NCBI GenBank assembly: GCA_013821605.1
Contig: JACDGP010000030.1
Location: forward strand, 1-48,188
Source of the DNA: Herpetosiphonaceae bacterium
GTDB lineage: Bacteria > Chloroflexota > Chloroflexia > Chloroflexales > Kallotenuaceae
Length of the DNA stretch: 48,188 bases
Direction of reading: 5' to 3'
Positions 32,655 through 41,480 of this stretch are shown piece by piece. Under the pieces are notes generated by a model. It was not told the origin of the DNA and ran no database searches. It saw nothing but the letters and a program-made list of their open reading frames with translations. The position numbers and the translations under genes are program-made. Position 1 is the first letter of the stretch, and each line of letters starts with the position of its first letter.

Positions 32655-33121
32655 AACTGCTTACCGTAGCCACTCCGATAGTACAGGAGTGGGTTGCCCT
32701 CATGGGTCGCGGTAGCGATCACTTCACCGATGAAGATCGAATGATCACCACCGGGAAGTGTCGTGGTATGCTTGCATTCGAGTGTAGCTAGGGCTTCATC
32801 GAGCAGTGGTGCACCGGTAACGCCCTGATGATACGCCACCCCGGCAAACTTATCTTCCACACGGCTGGCGAAGTGCCGGGATAAACGCTCGCCATCTTCC
32901 CGTAGGATGTTAACGGCAAAGGTGCCGGCCTGCTGCAAGAATTCGTGACTAGGATAATGCCGATCAATACAAACTAGGATGAGCGGTGGGTCAAGCGACA
33001 ATGAGGCAAAGGCACTGACCGTCAGGCCATGCAGTTGTCCGTGCGCTTGCATGGTGACGACGGTAACACCCGAGGCAAAATGGCCTAGGACCTGTCGAAA
33101 TTCAGCTTCATCGATCCCCAC
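32651..33121 (-). CDS. flavin reductase domain protein (FMN-binding split barrel)
   Basis: A 156-residue flavin-reductase-like protein, related to the small reductase components of two-component monooxygenases. It shows the family start FRQVLGHFASGVTVVT, the FMN-binding TVSAFASLSLDPPLILVC and SIFIGEV. It would use NAD(P)H to reduce flavin. No monooxygenase partner is adjacent, so its partner is unknown. The GTG start at 33119-33121 has AAGGA 6 nt upstream. Confidence 0.88.
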   Translation of the reverse strand: MGIDEAEFRQVLGHFASGVTVVTMQAHGQLHGLTVSAFASLSLDPPLILVCIDRHYPSHEFLQQAGTFAVNILREDGERLSRHFASRVEDKFAGVAYHQGVTGAPLLDEALATLECKHTTTLPGGDHSIFIGEVIATATHEGNPLLYYRSGYGKQF

Positions 33122-33142
33122 ACTTTCATCCTTCTATGACAT

Positions 33143-33165
33143 AGCCCCCGCCAGGGGCGAGGGCT
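33143..33165 (-). other. GC-rich hairpin upstream of the flavin reductase gene
   Basis: AGCCC-C-CGCC (33143-33152) pairs with GGCG-A-GGGCT (33156-33165) with one mismatch and a 3-nt loop. There is no U-run. It shares the string AGGGGCGAGGG with the infB-rbfA hairpin at 4067-4096. Confidence 0.4.
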
Positions 33166-33209
33166 TATCGTACCTTAAGCAACTGGTAGGCTGCAAGCTG
33201 TTCTTTAGA

Positions 33210-33626
33210 TCAGGCAGCAGCCTCCAATTGTTCAGCGACAGCAGGCGCAACAATGGTAGAGGAGGTGATGATGAAGCTCAGCTTCGTGCGCCGGTCAAGC
33301 ACAACCGCCTCGGTTAAATCAACGAGCGGTCGGCCATTGCACACAACGAGGTAGTTGCCGGCAACAAAGGCGTGGCAGGCCTGGGCAATCGCCAACTGTT
33401 CGTCTAAAGGGGTGAAGCCAAAGGTAGCACCTTTGGGCAACAGCAAGGGCAACGACGTTGTAACGGCACCCCCCGCACGCGCCTTACGCAACTCACCCTG
33501 CACCTTGGCCGCGATGAGGTCACGCAAGGTGACACGTGCTTGGTCAAATAGAAGATAACACTGACCGCACGGCAGTTGGTCTACTCCCGGAACCACAGTG
33601 GGTACACGCATAGCAATTGTTGGCAT
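33210..33626 (-). CDS. small uncharacterised protein
   Basis: A 138-residue soluble protein, start at 33624-33626 chosen for GAGGAG 8 nt upstream. It has a CGQC motif near residue 20, a helix TLRDLIAAKVQGEL, and a late segment YLVVCNGRPLVDLTEAVVL followed by KLSFI. The layout loosely recalls a family of small uncharacterised actinobacterial and Chloroflexota proteins with R-D/E-L-I-x-x-K-V and V-D-G-R segments, but I cannot name it. It is divergent from the glycosyltransferase gene; the shared spacer holds a palindrome. Confidence 0.6.
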   Translation of the reverse strand: MPTIAMRVPTVVPGVDQLPCGQCYLLFDQARVTLRDLIAAKVQGELRKARAGGAVTTSLPLLLPKGATFGFTPLDEQLAIAQACHAFVAGNYLVVCNGRPLVDLTEAVVLDRRTKLSFIITSSTIVAPAVAEQLEAAA

Positions 33627-33667
33627 TCGCTTACTCCTCACACAGAACAACACTCTTGTTCACCGGT

Positions 33668-33676
33668 AGTATAGCA
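33668..33676 (-). promoter_or_regulatory. extended -10 promoter of the small uncharacterised gene
   Basis: On the minus strand TGC-TATACT, hexamer at 33668-33673. The start point is expected near 33661, 35 nt before the ATG. The palindrome 33682-33702 covers the -20 to -41 region. Confidence 0.5.
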
Positions 33677-33681
33677 AGCCG

Positions 33682-33702
33682 TTGTGACAGGAACGGTCAC
33701 AA
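33682..33702. promoter_or_regulatory. operator-like palindrome in a divergent spacer
   Basis: TTGTGAC (33682-33688) and GTCACAA (33696-33702) are perfect inverted repeats with a 7-nt spacer. It overlaps the -35 region of both divergent promoters, so a bound dimer could control both genes. The half-sites recall TGTGA/TCACA of Crp/Fnr proteins, but the spacing is longer than the usual 6 nt. Confidence 0.5.
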
Positions 33703-33715
33703 TAACGAGGGATGG

Positions 33716-33721
33716 TACAAT
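33716..33721 (+). promoter_or_regulatory. candidate -10 of the glycosyltransferase gene
   Basis: TACAAT, 7 nt before the chosen ATG at 33729, so transcription would start at or next to the start codon. No good -35 is seen; the palindrome at 33682-33702 occupies that place, which would fit an activated promoter. Confidence 0.35.
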
Positions 33722-33728
33722 CTGCTGC

Positions 33729-35279
33729 ATGCAGCAATCACGTTTTGCCGAGCAACGCCGCGTGACGACCCGGCTTGCATTGACAGTCCTCCCGATGCTG
33801 GCAGTGTATGCCGCCTTAACCTGGCGCTACCCACTCACGACACTGCTGCCGATTTATCGCTCGAATATTGGCTCGGTCACGAAACAACCCTGGATCGCCG
33901 TAGCTAACCTATCACTGGCCGGTGTAACGCTGTATGGGCTATACCTAGCCGGTGTACTATTGTGCTGGCGGGTCGAGCCCACGCGGCGGATGGTCATGCT
34001 GGTATGGAGTGGGGCGATCCTGGCAGCATTGCTGCTGGTCGCGATTTACCCTGTGACCTCGACCGATATCTTTGATTACCTGTTCCGGGGACGGATCGGG
34101 GCCTTCTACGGCAAAAATCCGTATCTCGCCGTGCCCAGCCAGTTCAAACAAGACCCGCTGGCGGCGACGGTAGGCTGGCCGAATGCACCGTCAGCCTATG
34201 GGCCATTATGGGAAACTATGAGCCAGGGCATTGCCCACCTTGCCGGAGCATCGCTTAAGGTTAATGTGCTGTTGCACAAAGCTGTTGCCGTTCTTACCTA
34301 TCTGGGCTGCGGTCTGGCGATCTGGGTCATCAGCCGTCCGTCCGGACGACGTGCGCAATTGATCGGCAGTTTCTTGTGGTTGTGGAGTCCATTAGCCCTA
34401 TGGGAGATCGTCGGGGCCGGGCATAATGATGGGCTGCTGTTGTTAGCTGTGCTGCTGGGGGTATGGGCAGCCGAGCAGAGACGAACCTTCCTGGCTGTGG
34501 TCGCGCTCACCATCGGCACATTGCTCAAGTTCTTGCCGATCTTGCTACTACCACTGGTGGTCGTGTATGGTATGCGCAGTGCGCACACATGGCGCAGCCG
34601 CAGCTGGATCTTTGTGGTGTCGCTGCTCATCTTCAGCGGCTTGACGGTTGTCGCCTATCAGCCCTACTGGGCTGGTATGCGCACGTTCCAGAATATTACC
34701 GTGCGCGAAAACTTTGTGACAACGGCACCGCTCGCGGTAGCCAGTTACTGGCTACGCCAAGCGGCACCTTTGAAATGGATTAACGACCTGCTGGTGACAT
34801 TGCATTTACCTCATCCGGCTGAAGTCAATGACGTGGTGAAGAGCGTGAGCCGCACGGGGAGTGGACTGCTGGGGCTGGGTTTGCTGTGGCAACTCTGGCA
34901 GATCTGGAGGCACGGACGCGGCATCTGGCGTGCTTCGTTCGGGTTACTATTATGGTACCTAACCTTCGGCAGTCAATGGTTTGAGCCCTGGTATGTGCTT
35001 TGGTTGATCGGGTTGCTCGCACTCCGGCCTGATCGCCGTACATGGAGTTGGCTCACGGCCTGGTCATTGGGGGGCCAGAGCAGTTACTTGTTGCAGTATT
35101 TTATTCAGCCACAGCTCAGTAAACAGTTCGGTGCGAACTGGGGCGCACAGAGTGTGAAGGCGCAAGCATTATTTTGCCTGATCATTTTTGTGCCGCCACT
35201 TGTGGTCTGGACAGCGGGATGGCTGTGGGGGCGAGGAGCCGGCCGAGCACCTAGGCTAGTTCAAACTCTTTCAACTTAG
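33729..35279 (+). CDS. GT-C fold polyprenol-phosphate-sugar glycosyltransferase (GT87/MptB-like)
   Basis: A 516-residue integral membrane protein with about 11-13 hydrophobic segments. The first outside loop has STDIFDYLFRGRIGAFYGKNPY, an acidic D-x-x-x-Y-x-x-R motif typical of GT-C mannosyltransferases. A later SPLALWEIVGAGHNDGLLLL segment is also typical of the family. It probably transfers a sugar from a lipid carrier to a cell-surface glycan; donor and acceptor are unknown. The Met at 33729 is preferred over an upstream in-frame one at 33684, which would lie within the palindrome. Its 3' end overlaps the convergent NtrC-type gene by 29 nt. Confidence 0.8.
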   Translation: MQQSRFAEQRRVTTRLALTVLPMLAVYAALTWRYPLTTLLPIYRSNIGSVTKQPWIAVANLSLAGVTLYGLYLAGVLLCWRVEPTRRMVMLVWSGAILAALLLVAIYPVTSTDIFDYLFRGRIGAFYGKNPYLAVPSQFKQDPLAATVGWPNAPSAYGPLWETMSQGIAHLAGASLKVNVLLHKAVAVLTYLGCGLAIWVISRPSGRRAQLIGSFLWLWSPLALWEIVGAGHNDGLLLLAVLLGVWAAEQRRTFLAVVALTIGTLLKFLPILLLPLVVVYGMRSAHTWRSRSWIFVVSLLIFSGLTVVAYQPYWAGMRTFQNITVRENFVTTAPLAVASYWLRQAAPLKWINDLLVTLHLPHPAEVNDVVKSVSRTGSGLLGLGLLWQLWQIWRHGRGIWRASFGLLLWYLTFGSQWFEPWYVLWLIGLLALRPDRRTWSWLTAWSLGGQSSYLLQYFIQPQLSKQFGANWGAQSVKAQALFCLIIFVPPLVVWTAGWLWGRGAGRAPRLVQTLST

Positions 35280-36630
35280 CTTGGAGCACCGTCTGGGTCA
35301 CACCTAGCCGCTGAGCAGCTTGCTTACGGTCACCGTTGCACTGCCGCAAGGCCTCGGTCAAGACCAAAAACTCGGTATCATGCATCACCTGCGTCAAGGG
35401 GATCGACTTACGCACCTGTTCGGCAATGTTGATATGCGTCGAGCCACGACCCGGCTCTAAGGACAACAACTGGCTGGTAATGATATTGCCTTGTGATAGA
35501 ATCACAGCCCGCTCGATCTCATTTTCGAGCTGGCGCACGTTACCCGGCCAATCATATTTCTGGAGCTTGTCCATGGCTTCGGCCGAGATACGGGTAGGCG
35601 AGGCAGTGGGACTATAGCGGTATTTATCAAGGAAATGCTCGATGAGCAATGGAATATCTTCCTTGCGGTCGCGGAGCGGTGGCACATGGATATTGATAAC
35701 ATTCAGCCGATAAAACAGATCCTCGCGAAAATTGCTTTTATGCATTTCCTCTTCTAGATCGCGGTTGGTCGCGGTGATGACACGCACATTGACCTTGACC
35801 GTCTGGGTACCGCCCACGCGCTCGAATTCGCCTTCTTGGAGCACACGCAACAGCTTGCGTTGGGCAGTTAAAGATAGCTCGCCAACCTCATCCAAAAAGA
35901 TGGTGCCGCCATTCGCCAGTTCGAAGCGACCTTTGCGTTGAGCAATAGCGGAGGTAAACGCACCTTTTTCGTGGCCAAAGAGTTCACTTTCCAGCAGAGT
36001 GTCGGGCAAGGCAGCACAGTTGACCTTGATCAGCGGGCCGGTCTTGCGGGCGGAGTTAGCATGGATAATATTAGAGACCAGTTCTTTACCGGTACCGGTT
36101 TCTCCAGTCACTAAGACGGTTGCGTCACTACCGGCTACCCGACCAACCGTCTTATAGATGTGCTGCATCGCGGGCCCTTGACCGACGATGCGATCACGCG
36201 AGTCGACCGGTTTGGTCTCAATATCGCTGACAATTTTAATGAGATCCTGATATTCAAAGAGACGTTCAAGCGTTAACAGGACATCTTCAACGGCGAAGGG
36301 CTTCGTCAGGTAGTCATAGGCCCCCATCTGGGTGGCACGTATGCCAACTGAAGCGGTAGCATGTGCCGTGACCATCAAAACCGGCGTATCATTATTATTT
36401 TTCCGCATACGCTCCAGGACTTCGAGGCCATCAATACCGGGCATACGCACATCCATGATCACCAGCGCAAATTCGCTGCCCTTGGCAAGCAGTGTGAGCA
36501 CTTCGGTGCCACTTTTTGCTTCAGTGACCTGATATCCTTCGCCTTCAAGCAGGTCCCGGAGTAAACTTCGGATAGCCAGCTCATCATCAGCGACCAGAAT
36601 CTGGCGTCGCAACCCTTCATCCATTACCAA
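35251..36630 (-). CDS. NtrC-type AAA+ response regulator with a GAFTSA motif
   Basis: A 459-residue regulator. The receiver (1-120) has an intact pocket (Asp15-Asp16, Asp60, Lys110). The AAA+ domain has Walker A GETGTGKE (176-183), the L1 loop GAFTSA (223-228) and Walker [10 protein letters not shown] Fis-type helix-turn-helix lies at the end ([19 protein letters not shown]). The sigma-54-contacting motif is normally GAFTGA; here Gly is Ser. AAGGAG lies 10 nt before the TTG at 36628-36630; an ATG two codons later is the alternative. No histidine kinase gene adjoins. Confidence 0.92.
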   Translation of the reverse strand: MVMDEGLRRQILVADDELAIRSLLRDLLEGEGYQVTEAKSGTEVLTLLAKGSEFALVIMDVRMPGIDGLEVLERMRKNNNDTPVLMVTAHATASVGIRATQMGAYDYLTKPFAVEDVLLTLERLFEYQDLIKIVSDIETKPVDSRDRIVGQGPAMQHIYKTVGRVAGSDATVLVTGETGTGKELVSNIIHANSARKTGPLIKVNCAALPDTLLESELFGHEKGAFTSAIAQRKGRFELANGGTIFLDEVGELSLTAQRKLLRVLQEGEFERVGGTQTVKVNVRVITATNRDLEEEMHKSNFREDLFYRLNVINIHVPPLRDRKEDIPLLIEHFLDKYRYSPTASPTRISAEAMDKLQKYDWPGNVRQLENEIERAVILSQGNIITSQLLSLEPGRGSTHINIAEQVRKSIPLTQVMHDTEFLVLTEALRQCNGDRKQAAQRLGVTQTVLQAKLKEFELA

Positions 36631-36731
36631 AGTTGTCTGACTCCTTACTCAATCGCCCCGGCACCATTTACGCACACCCAGTCATATGGGCCAGTGTCAA
36701 GGTACACCAAACGTTACAAGGCGAGGACAAT

Positions 36732-36781
36732 CCAACATCAGAATTATAGCGGAGCGATGGGGCAAGCGCAACTGATGTTGG
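36732..36781 (-). promoter_or_regulatory. promoter of the NtrC-type gene bracketed by a perfect 10-bp inverted repeat
   Basis: On the minus strand TTGCGC (36766-36771), a 17-nt spacer and TATAAT (36743-36748). The promoter is flanked by CCAACATCAG (36732-36741) and CTGATGTTGG (36772-36781), perfect inverted repeats 40 bp apart centre to centre. They may be operator half-sites. Alternatively the whole is a long hairpin acting at the murA 3' end. Confidence 0.65.
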
Positions 36782-36798
36782 CGACCGGCGCAGGACCA

Positions 36799-38082
36799 CT
36801 AGCCATTTCGCCGTTCGATCTGGGCACCCAGGGCCTGTAAACGCACCTCGATCTGCTCATAACCGCGGTCAATCTGACTGATATTCTGAATAACGCTGGT
36901 CCCATCAGCCGCCAGCGCAGCAATGATCAGGGCCATACCGGCGCGAATATCGGGTGAAACTAACTGCTCGCCATGTAGACGGGCCGGGCCAATGACCACG
37001 GCACGATGTGGATCGCATAACACAATGCCAGCACCCATCTCGATCAACCGGTCAACAAATACTAGCCGGCGTTCGAACATTTTTTGATGAATGACGACCG
37101 TACCATGCACTTGCGTAGCCACCACCAGCGCTATACTGATCAGATCGGGCGGGAAGCCAGGCCATGGCATATCATCAATTTTGGGAATTGAGCCGTCTAG
37201 ATCGGTTTGGACGCGCAGTTCTTGTTCGGCCGGAACCACAATATCGGCACCGTCGTCGTCCCAGTGCACACCTAGGCGGCCGAAGACGATGCGCGTCATG
37301 CGATGCTCCTCGGGACGAGCATGGACGATGCGCAGACTCGAGCCTGTGGCGGCGGCAAGGCCAATCAACGAACCAACCTCCATGTAGTCCGGACCAATCG
37401 TGTACGTGGTCCCATGGAGTCGGCTCACGCCTTCGATCACCAGACCATTCGTACCAATGCCACTAATGCGGGCACCCATGGCGTTGAGGCAACGACATAC
37501 ATCCTGGACATGCGGCTCGGAAGCAGCGTTCGAGATCGTGGTCGTGCCCTCGGCCAGCACGGCGGCGAGGATCGCTTGCTCGGTACCGGTCACACTCATC
37601 TCGTCCAGGAAGAGATCACAGCCCCGCAGCCGATCAGCGCGGAGCGTAAAGCGGTCGCCACCGATCTCGATGCGCGCGCCGAGGGCTTGTAATGCTAGCC
37701 AATGCGTATCGAGGCGGCGCCGGCCAATGCGGTCGCCGCCAGGCCGACCAATTGTTACAAAGCCGCGCCGCGCAAGCAACGGACCGGCCAAGAGGGGGGC
37801 GGTACGGATGCGGCGGCTCAACTCCCAATCAGGCTCACTTGCGCCGACCCCGCTCGCTTGTAGCATAAGGCCATGGGCGTTGTCGGCTTCGATGACGACG
37901 CCCATACGCGTTAATAGTTCGATCTTGGTCCGGACGTCACCGATATTAGGGACATTACGGAGATGAAGCGGCTCATCGGTTAGCAAGCTGGCTGCGAGAA
38001 GCGGCAATGCCGCATTTTTATTACCTACAGGGGTGATCGTACCGCTCAAGGGACGACTGCCCTCGATTATGAAATATTCCAT
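36799..38082 (-). CDS. murA: UDP-N-acetylglucosamine 1-carboxyvinyltransferase with Asp for the catalytic Cys
   Basis: First committed step of peptidoglycan precursor synthesis: adds enolpyruvate from PEP to UDP-GlcNAc. The 427-residue protein starts [14 protein letters not shown] and has Lys22-Asn23 (VGNKNAALP). The catalytic loop reads [11 protein letters not shown], so position 117 (Cys115 in E. coli) is Asp, while the nearby Arg and Asp-x-His are kept. The same change in Mycobacterium and Chlamydia MurA keeps activity but prevents alkylation by fosfomycin. The ATG at 38080-38082 has AGGAG upstream; an earlier in-frame Met at 38142 lies before the predicted promoter. Confidence 0.95.
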   Translation of the reverse strand: MEYFIIEGSRPLSGTITPVGNKNAALPLLAASLLTDEPLHLRNVPNIGDVRTKIELLTRMGVVIEADNAHGLMLQASGVGASEPDWELSRRIRTAPLLAGPLLARRGFVTIGRPGGDRIGRRRLDTHWLALQALGARIEIGGDRFTLRADRLRGCDLFLDEMSVTGTEQAILAAVLAEGTTTISNAASEPHVQDVCRCLNAMGARISGIGTNGLVIEGVSRLHGTTYTIGPDYMEVGSLIGLAAATGSSLRIVHARPEEHRMTRIVFGRLGVHWDDDGADIVVPAEQELRVQTDLDGSIPKIDDMPWPGFPPDLISIALVVATQVHGTVVIHQKMFERRLVFVDRLIEMGAGIVLCDPHRAVVIGPARLHGEQLVSPDIRAGMALIIAALAADGTSVIQNISQIDRGYEQIEVRLQALGAQIERRNG

Positions 38083-38115
38083 GCACACTCCTGCACGAGT
38101 CATGTCTGCACTTAC

Positions 38116-38143
38116 GTTATAACATACGAGCAGATGCGGCAAA
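38116..38143 (-). promoter_or_regulatory. predicted murA promoter
   Basis: TTTGCC (38138-38143, minus strand), 16-nt spacer, TATAAC (38116-38121) preceded by TGT (extended -10). The start point is near 38109, about 27 nt before the ATG. Confidence 0.45.
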
Positions 38144-38184
38144 TCCGCCGATGTTTGATCTGTTTGTGATCGAGCACCGGCGGA
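38144..38184 (-). terminator. inverted repeat after the DUF697 gene region, near the murA promoter
   Basis: TCCGCCG (38144-38150) and CGGCGGA (38178-38184) pair over 7 bp with a 27-nt loop. On the minus strand the repeat is followed by TTTG. It lies upstream of murA and just beside its -35, so it could be an operator as well as a weak terminator-like structure. Confidence 0.3.
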
Positions 38185-38198
38185 TGGTAGATTGGTAG

Positions 38199-39323
38199 CT
38201 AGCTTGCGGAGGGCGGGGGTAAGGTTGGGGGCCTAGGTTTACCTCCCAGCAAACGGCGTATGCGGCCCGTTACACTGGGTTTCGAAGGCGTTGCATGTTC
38301 AAGTCGAACCGTGGGACCGGTTTGCGGAGCGTGTTTACGCCGGTCAATCAGTTCACGCGCCCGCTGCTTGCCCAGTGCCAAAGCCTGTTGGTATAGCTGG
38401 CGAAGACCGCCATGCGAAAGAACCTCGCCCTTGCCATACCAAAGGGCAGCAGAGTGACCGACCGCATAGGTGCCCGCATAGGCGACCGCAACCTTGGGTA
38501 ACATACCGAAGCCGGGGATCAGGCCGACAAGTTCGCGGGCGAGCTGACGCCACACAAAGCCGCTGCCGATCACCGGCATAATCTCGCGCATTTGCGCTTG
38601 AAAATCAGGCGGAGCACCGTAAGCTAGCCCAAGTTTATAGGTTAGGAGGGCCTGGTTTTTGGTCAGCACGAGCATGTCGGCGGCGTTGAGGGGCAAGTTC
38701 AATAGTGGGATGAGTTCAGGCAAGCTTGAGGTCAAGGCATACGTTGCGTTTGAGAAGGATGTTTCACCGATCAGCGTCTGGGCGATAGCGTCGCGCAAGC
38801 CGGGCAAGCGCCGGCCGGCGGCGAGGCGGTCGCCCTCCGGCAACACTTCGACCAGCGCCGGTATCAACTGGTCACGGATGGACTGTGGCGTTAGCTGGGG
38901 TAGGAAGACGACCTTGGCCCCACCGAGGTCGGCCTCACGCCCGTCAACCGTCTGCGGCAGGCGCTCTCGTCCAATGACGGCGACAACGCGCGGTTGCCTG
39001 ACCATAACAAGCTTATCGGCAGTACTGACTGCCTCTGGCGGCAACGGCCGAGCCCCGTCTAGGACCAGGATCACCGCACCGGCGCTGGCGAGGTCATTTT
39101 GACGCTCACGTGGTAAGAGCAAATCCCACACGAGCAAAGCATCCCGGCTGGCTGCCTGGAAGCGCCCGGGTGTGCCACGCAGCACCTCGGCGACCGTATT
39201 GCGGGGTGCGGTTTCACCGATTAACGCGAGCGTCCAGGGCTGTTCGGCTTGCTGGCGGATCTCACCAACATTCAACTCGCGAATAGTGTTCCATACGGAT
39301 GCGATGTTACCTAAGGCTGCCAC
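38199..39323 (-). CDS. YcjF/DUF697-like protein with a degenerate GTPase domain
   Basis: A 374-residue protein. The N-terminal half has a nucleotide-binding-like fold: strand LALIG followed by ETAPRNT where a P-loop G-x4-GK-S/T would be, then [15 protein letters not shown]. The C-terminal half resembles DUF697 ([28 protein letters not shown]), a hydrophobic, membrane-associated module found with GTPases. The missing Lys suggests no GTP hydrolysis. The GTG at 39321-39323 is chosen for GGAG 7 nt upstream; an ATG at 39428 is in frame but lacks support. It is read toward murA's far side, ending 116 nt before the murA start region. Confidence 0.65.
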   Translation of the reverse strand: MAALGNIASVWNTIRELNVGEIRQQAEQPWTLALIGETAPRNTVAEVLRGTPGRFQAASRDALLVWDLLLPRERQNDLASAGAVILVLDGARPLPPEAVSTADKLVMVRQPRVVAVIGRERLPQTVDGREADLGGAKVVFLPQLTPQSIRDQLIPALVEVLPEGDRLAAGRRLPGLRDAIAQTLIGETSFSNATYALTSSLPELIPLLNLPLNAADMLVLTKNQALLTYKLGLAYGAPPDFQAQMREIMPVIGSGFVWRQLARELVGLIPGFGMLPKVAVAYAGTYAVGHSAALWYGKGEVLSHGGLRQLYQQALALGKQRARELIDRRKHAPQTGPTVRLEHATPSKPSVTGRIRRLLGGKPRPPTLPPPSAS

Positions 39324-39473
39324 AGTTGCTCCAATGCTATCGTTTGTCGCTCGATGCCCGGTGGCTATCAGCCTCCATCTGCTGTGTAGCGTATGGGGCA
39401 GGTTGTGTTGCCTGAACACGTAGCACAAAATATACCAAGCATGGACGCTGGAGCATGTTTGGCCCGGCCAATG

Positions 39474-41480
39474 TTACTGTAGATCAGGATATGTTGCATA
39501 GCCGCCGTCGCGTAAGAGGACATAGATTTGGCGACCATGACCATTGACGGCCCAGCTATAAAGCAGCGTCCCGCCTTGAAAGCGTTGGTATACCCCGGAG
39601 GTTGCACCTGATAGGGCCGCTTCCGGTGTCGTCGCACAACCAAGTGCGTCGCTGACCGCAATCTCATTACGCCAGAGTTTGCCGAAGCCGCGGATTGGCT
39701 CAATACATCCAGGTGCTAACGCCAGGGGCACAAGCTGTTCACCATCGCGATAGGTATTAGGATAGACGCTCCAACTGCCGGTGCCAAGGGGCGTCATAAC
39801 ATAGATCCGCTGAGTCGCAGCCAGCCAGTACATCAGACCACCCGTAAAAAGTTGCTCGGCCGCCGGAGATGCAATTTCGCCAGCCAATGGACAGCCTAGG
39901 GCGCCACGGACCTGCGCGTTGCCGTTCCAGAGCTTCCCAAAACCGCCAGTTAAGAGCGGTTTACACAGCACGGGTGTCGCGGTCGCAGCCGGTGGCAGCG
40001 CAGTTGGCAGTGCGACAGTGGGGGGGACAGCTGTGGTAGTCGGCGACCGCGTGACGGTGGCCGGTGGTCGGGTGGTGGTGGCGGGTGGTCGTGCTGTAGG
40101 TTTGCTCGTCGACGGTGGTGGCGTCACCGTGGTCAGCATCTGCGGCGGTGAAGATGGCACCACAACGGGGTGGGCTTGAGCAGTGGGCACACTCGTAGCC
40201 GTCGATACCAAGGTTGCAGTTGGCAGCGTTGCCGTCGTGGTGAGCACTGCTTGAGCAATGTCCGAAACGGTTGACGTGGCAACCGAAGCGGGTGTCGCGG
40301 TCACGGTTGGGCCGGCAGAGAAGCTCGCAGTGGTCGGACTTGCGGTTTGCGTGGGGCTTGCAGGCAGGGGGCGTGTTGAAGTGGTCGAAGCAGGCCCGTT
40401 CGCGAGAGCCAACGGTTGACGGCCCCCCAGCCAAAGGGCCAGAGCAGTGCTCAATACTACAAGTAGCGCTAATGTCACGACAGCCACCAGGCCGCCCTTT
40501 GGTCGCTGCCAATCAGGTAGCACCGGAGCAGGTGGCTGCCCAAGCTGGGCAGCCACGGCTACCGGCGCCGCAGTCGTTTGACGTAGATGGGGTTCTTGTC
40601 GAAGCGCCGCCGGTGGAAAAACGGTACCAACTTCGGTCACATCACCGAGAGCAGCCTGCAAAGCTGCTGCCACATCACTAGCATGCTCCGGACGGTCAAG
40701 CGGATTTTTGGCCATAGCACCCAATAGCACCGTATCAACCGCCGGCGGGAGGCTGGCGACGATGGACGAGGGAGGCACCGGTTCATCGCGTAAATGAGCC
40801 AAGAGTACCGCCTGCCCACTACCCTCGAAGGGACGATGACCGGTGAGACTGCGGTACAACAGCGCCCCGAAGGCATAAATATCGGCGCGCCCGTCAATTT
40901 GACCGTTGGGAGCCAAGCGCAGATCGATCTGTTCAGGCGCAATATAGTCGGGCGTACCGACGATCACGCTGGACTCGGTCAAGCCAGGCGCATCCAGCGA
41001 TTTGGCAATACCGAAATCGGTCAGGATGGCCCGGTTGCGGCTATCGAACAGCACATTCCCAGGCTTGATATCGCGATGCACGACTCCTTGCCGATGGGCT
41101 TCGTCGAGCGCAGCGGCAATATCAGCGGCCCATTGGGCAACCTGGGCTGCCAGTATGCGTCCTTGACGCTGCAGCACATCAGCTAGGGAAGGGCCGGGTA
41201 GCAGCTTGAGGGCCAGATAAACGAGACCGCCAGCTTCACCAACATCATATATCGGCGCGATATGGGGATGATCGAGGCGCGCGGCGGTTATAGCCTCGCG
41301 GCGGAAGCGCTCAACCAGATCAGTATCATTGAGATACTGCGGGTACAACACTTTGAGCGCAACATGGCGCTGCAAGGCCGGATCAAAGGCACGATAGACG
41401 GCAGCCATGCCGCCCTGGCCGATCAAGGCCTCGATCTGGTAGCGACCGAGCGTGGTATTAACCAGATCTTCTAAGCGCAT
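39474..41480 (-). CDS. membrane Hanks-type Ser/Thr protein kinase with two extracellular repeats
   Basis: A 668-residue receptor-like kinase. The kinase domain (13-275) has the Gly loop GQGGMAAV, Lys43, HRDIKPGN (135-142) and DFG (155-157), so it should be active. A membrane segment (about 333-357) and a long Thr/Pro/Ala stalk follow. Two repeats of about 80 residues (about 506-591 and 592-668), each with GFGKLW-x-N and ALGC, end the protein and resemble LGFP-like wall-binding repeats. Its ATG overlaps the GT9 gene stop by 10 nt, so both are co-transcribed. Confidence 0.9.
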   Translation of the reverse strand: MRLEDLVNTTLGRYQIEALIGQGGMAAVYRAFDPALQRHVALKVLYPQYLNDTDLVERFRREAITAARLDHPHIAPIYDVGEAGGLVYLALKLLPGPSLADVLQRQGRILAAQVAQWAADIAAALDEAHRQGVVHRDIKPGNVLFDSRNRAILTDFGIAKSLDAPGLTESSVIVGTPDYIAPEQIDLRLAPNGQIDGRADIYAFGALLYRSLTGHRPFEGSGQAVLLAHLRDEPVPPSSIVASLPPAVDTVLLGAMAKNPLDRPEHASDVAAALQAALGDVTEVGTVFPPAALRQEPHLRQTTAAPVAVAAQLGQPPAPVLPDWQRPKGGLVAVVTLALLVVLSTALALWLGGRQPLALANGPASTTSTRPLPASPTQTASPTTASFSAGPTVTATPASVATSTVSDIAQAVLTTTATLPTATLVSTATSVPTAQAHPVVVPSSPPQMLTTVTPPPSTSKPTARPPATTTRPPATVTRSPTTTAVPPTVALPTALPPAATATPVLCKPLLTGGFGKLWNGNAQVRGALGCPLAGEIASPAAEQLFTGGLMYWLAATQRIYVMTPLGTGSWSVYPNTYRDGEQLVPLALAPGCIEPIRGFGKLWRNEIAVSDALGCATTPEAALSGATSGVYQRFQGGTLLYSWAVNGHGRQIYVLLRDGGYATYPDLQ

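Noticed and set aside
33682-33702. A Crp site
   Set aside because: The half-sites TGTGA/TCACA are right but the spacer is 9 nt, not 6, so a classical Crp site is not supported; kept only as a generic operator.
40271-40681. A plus-strand frame opposite the kinase linker
   Set aside because: It is the complement of a Thr/Pro/Ala-rich coding stretch, with unusual composition and no ribosome-binding site.
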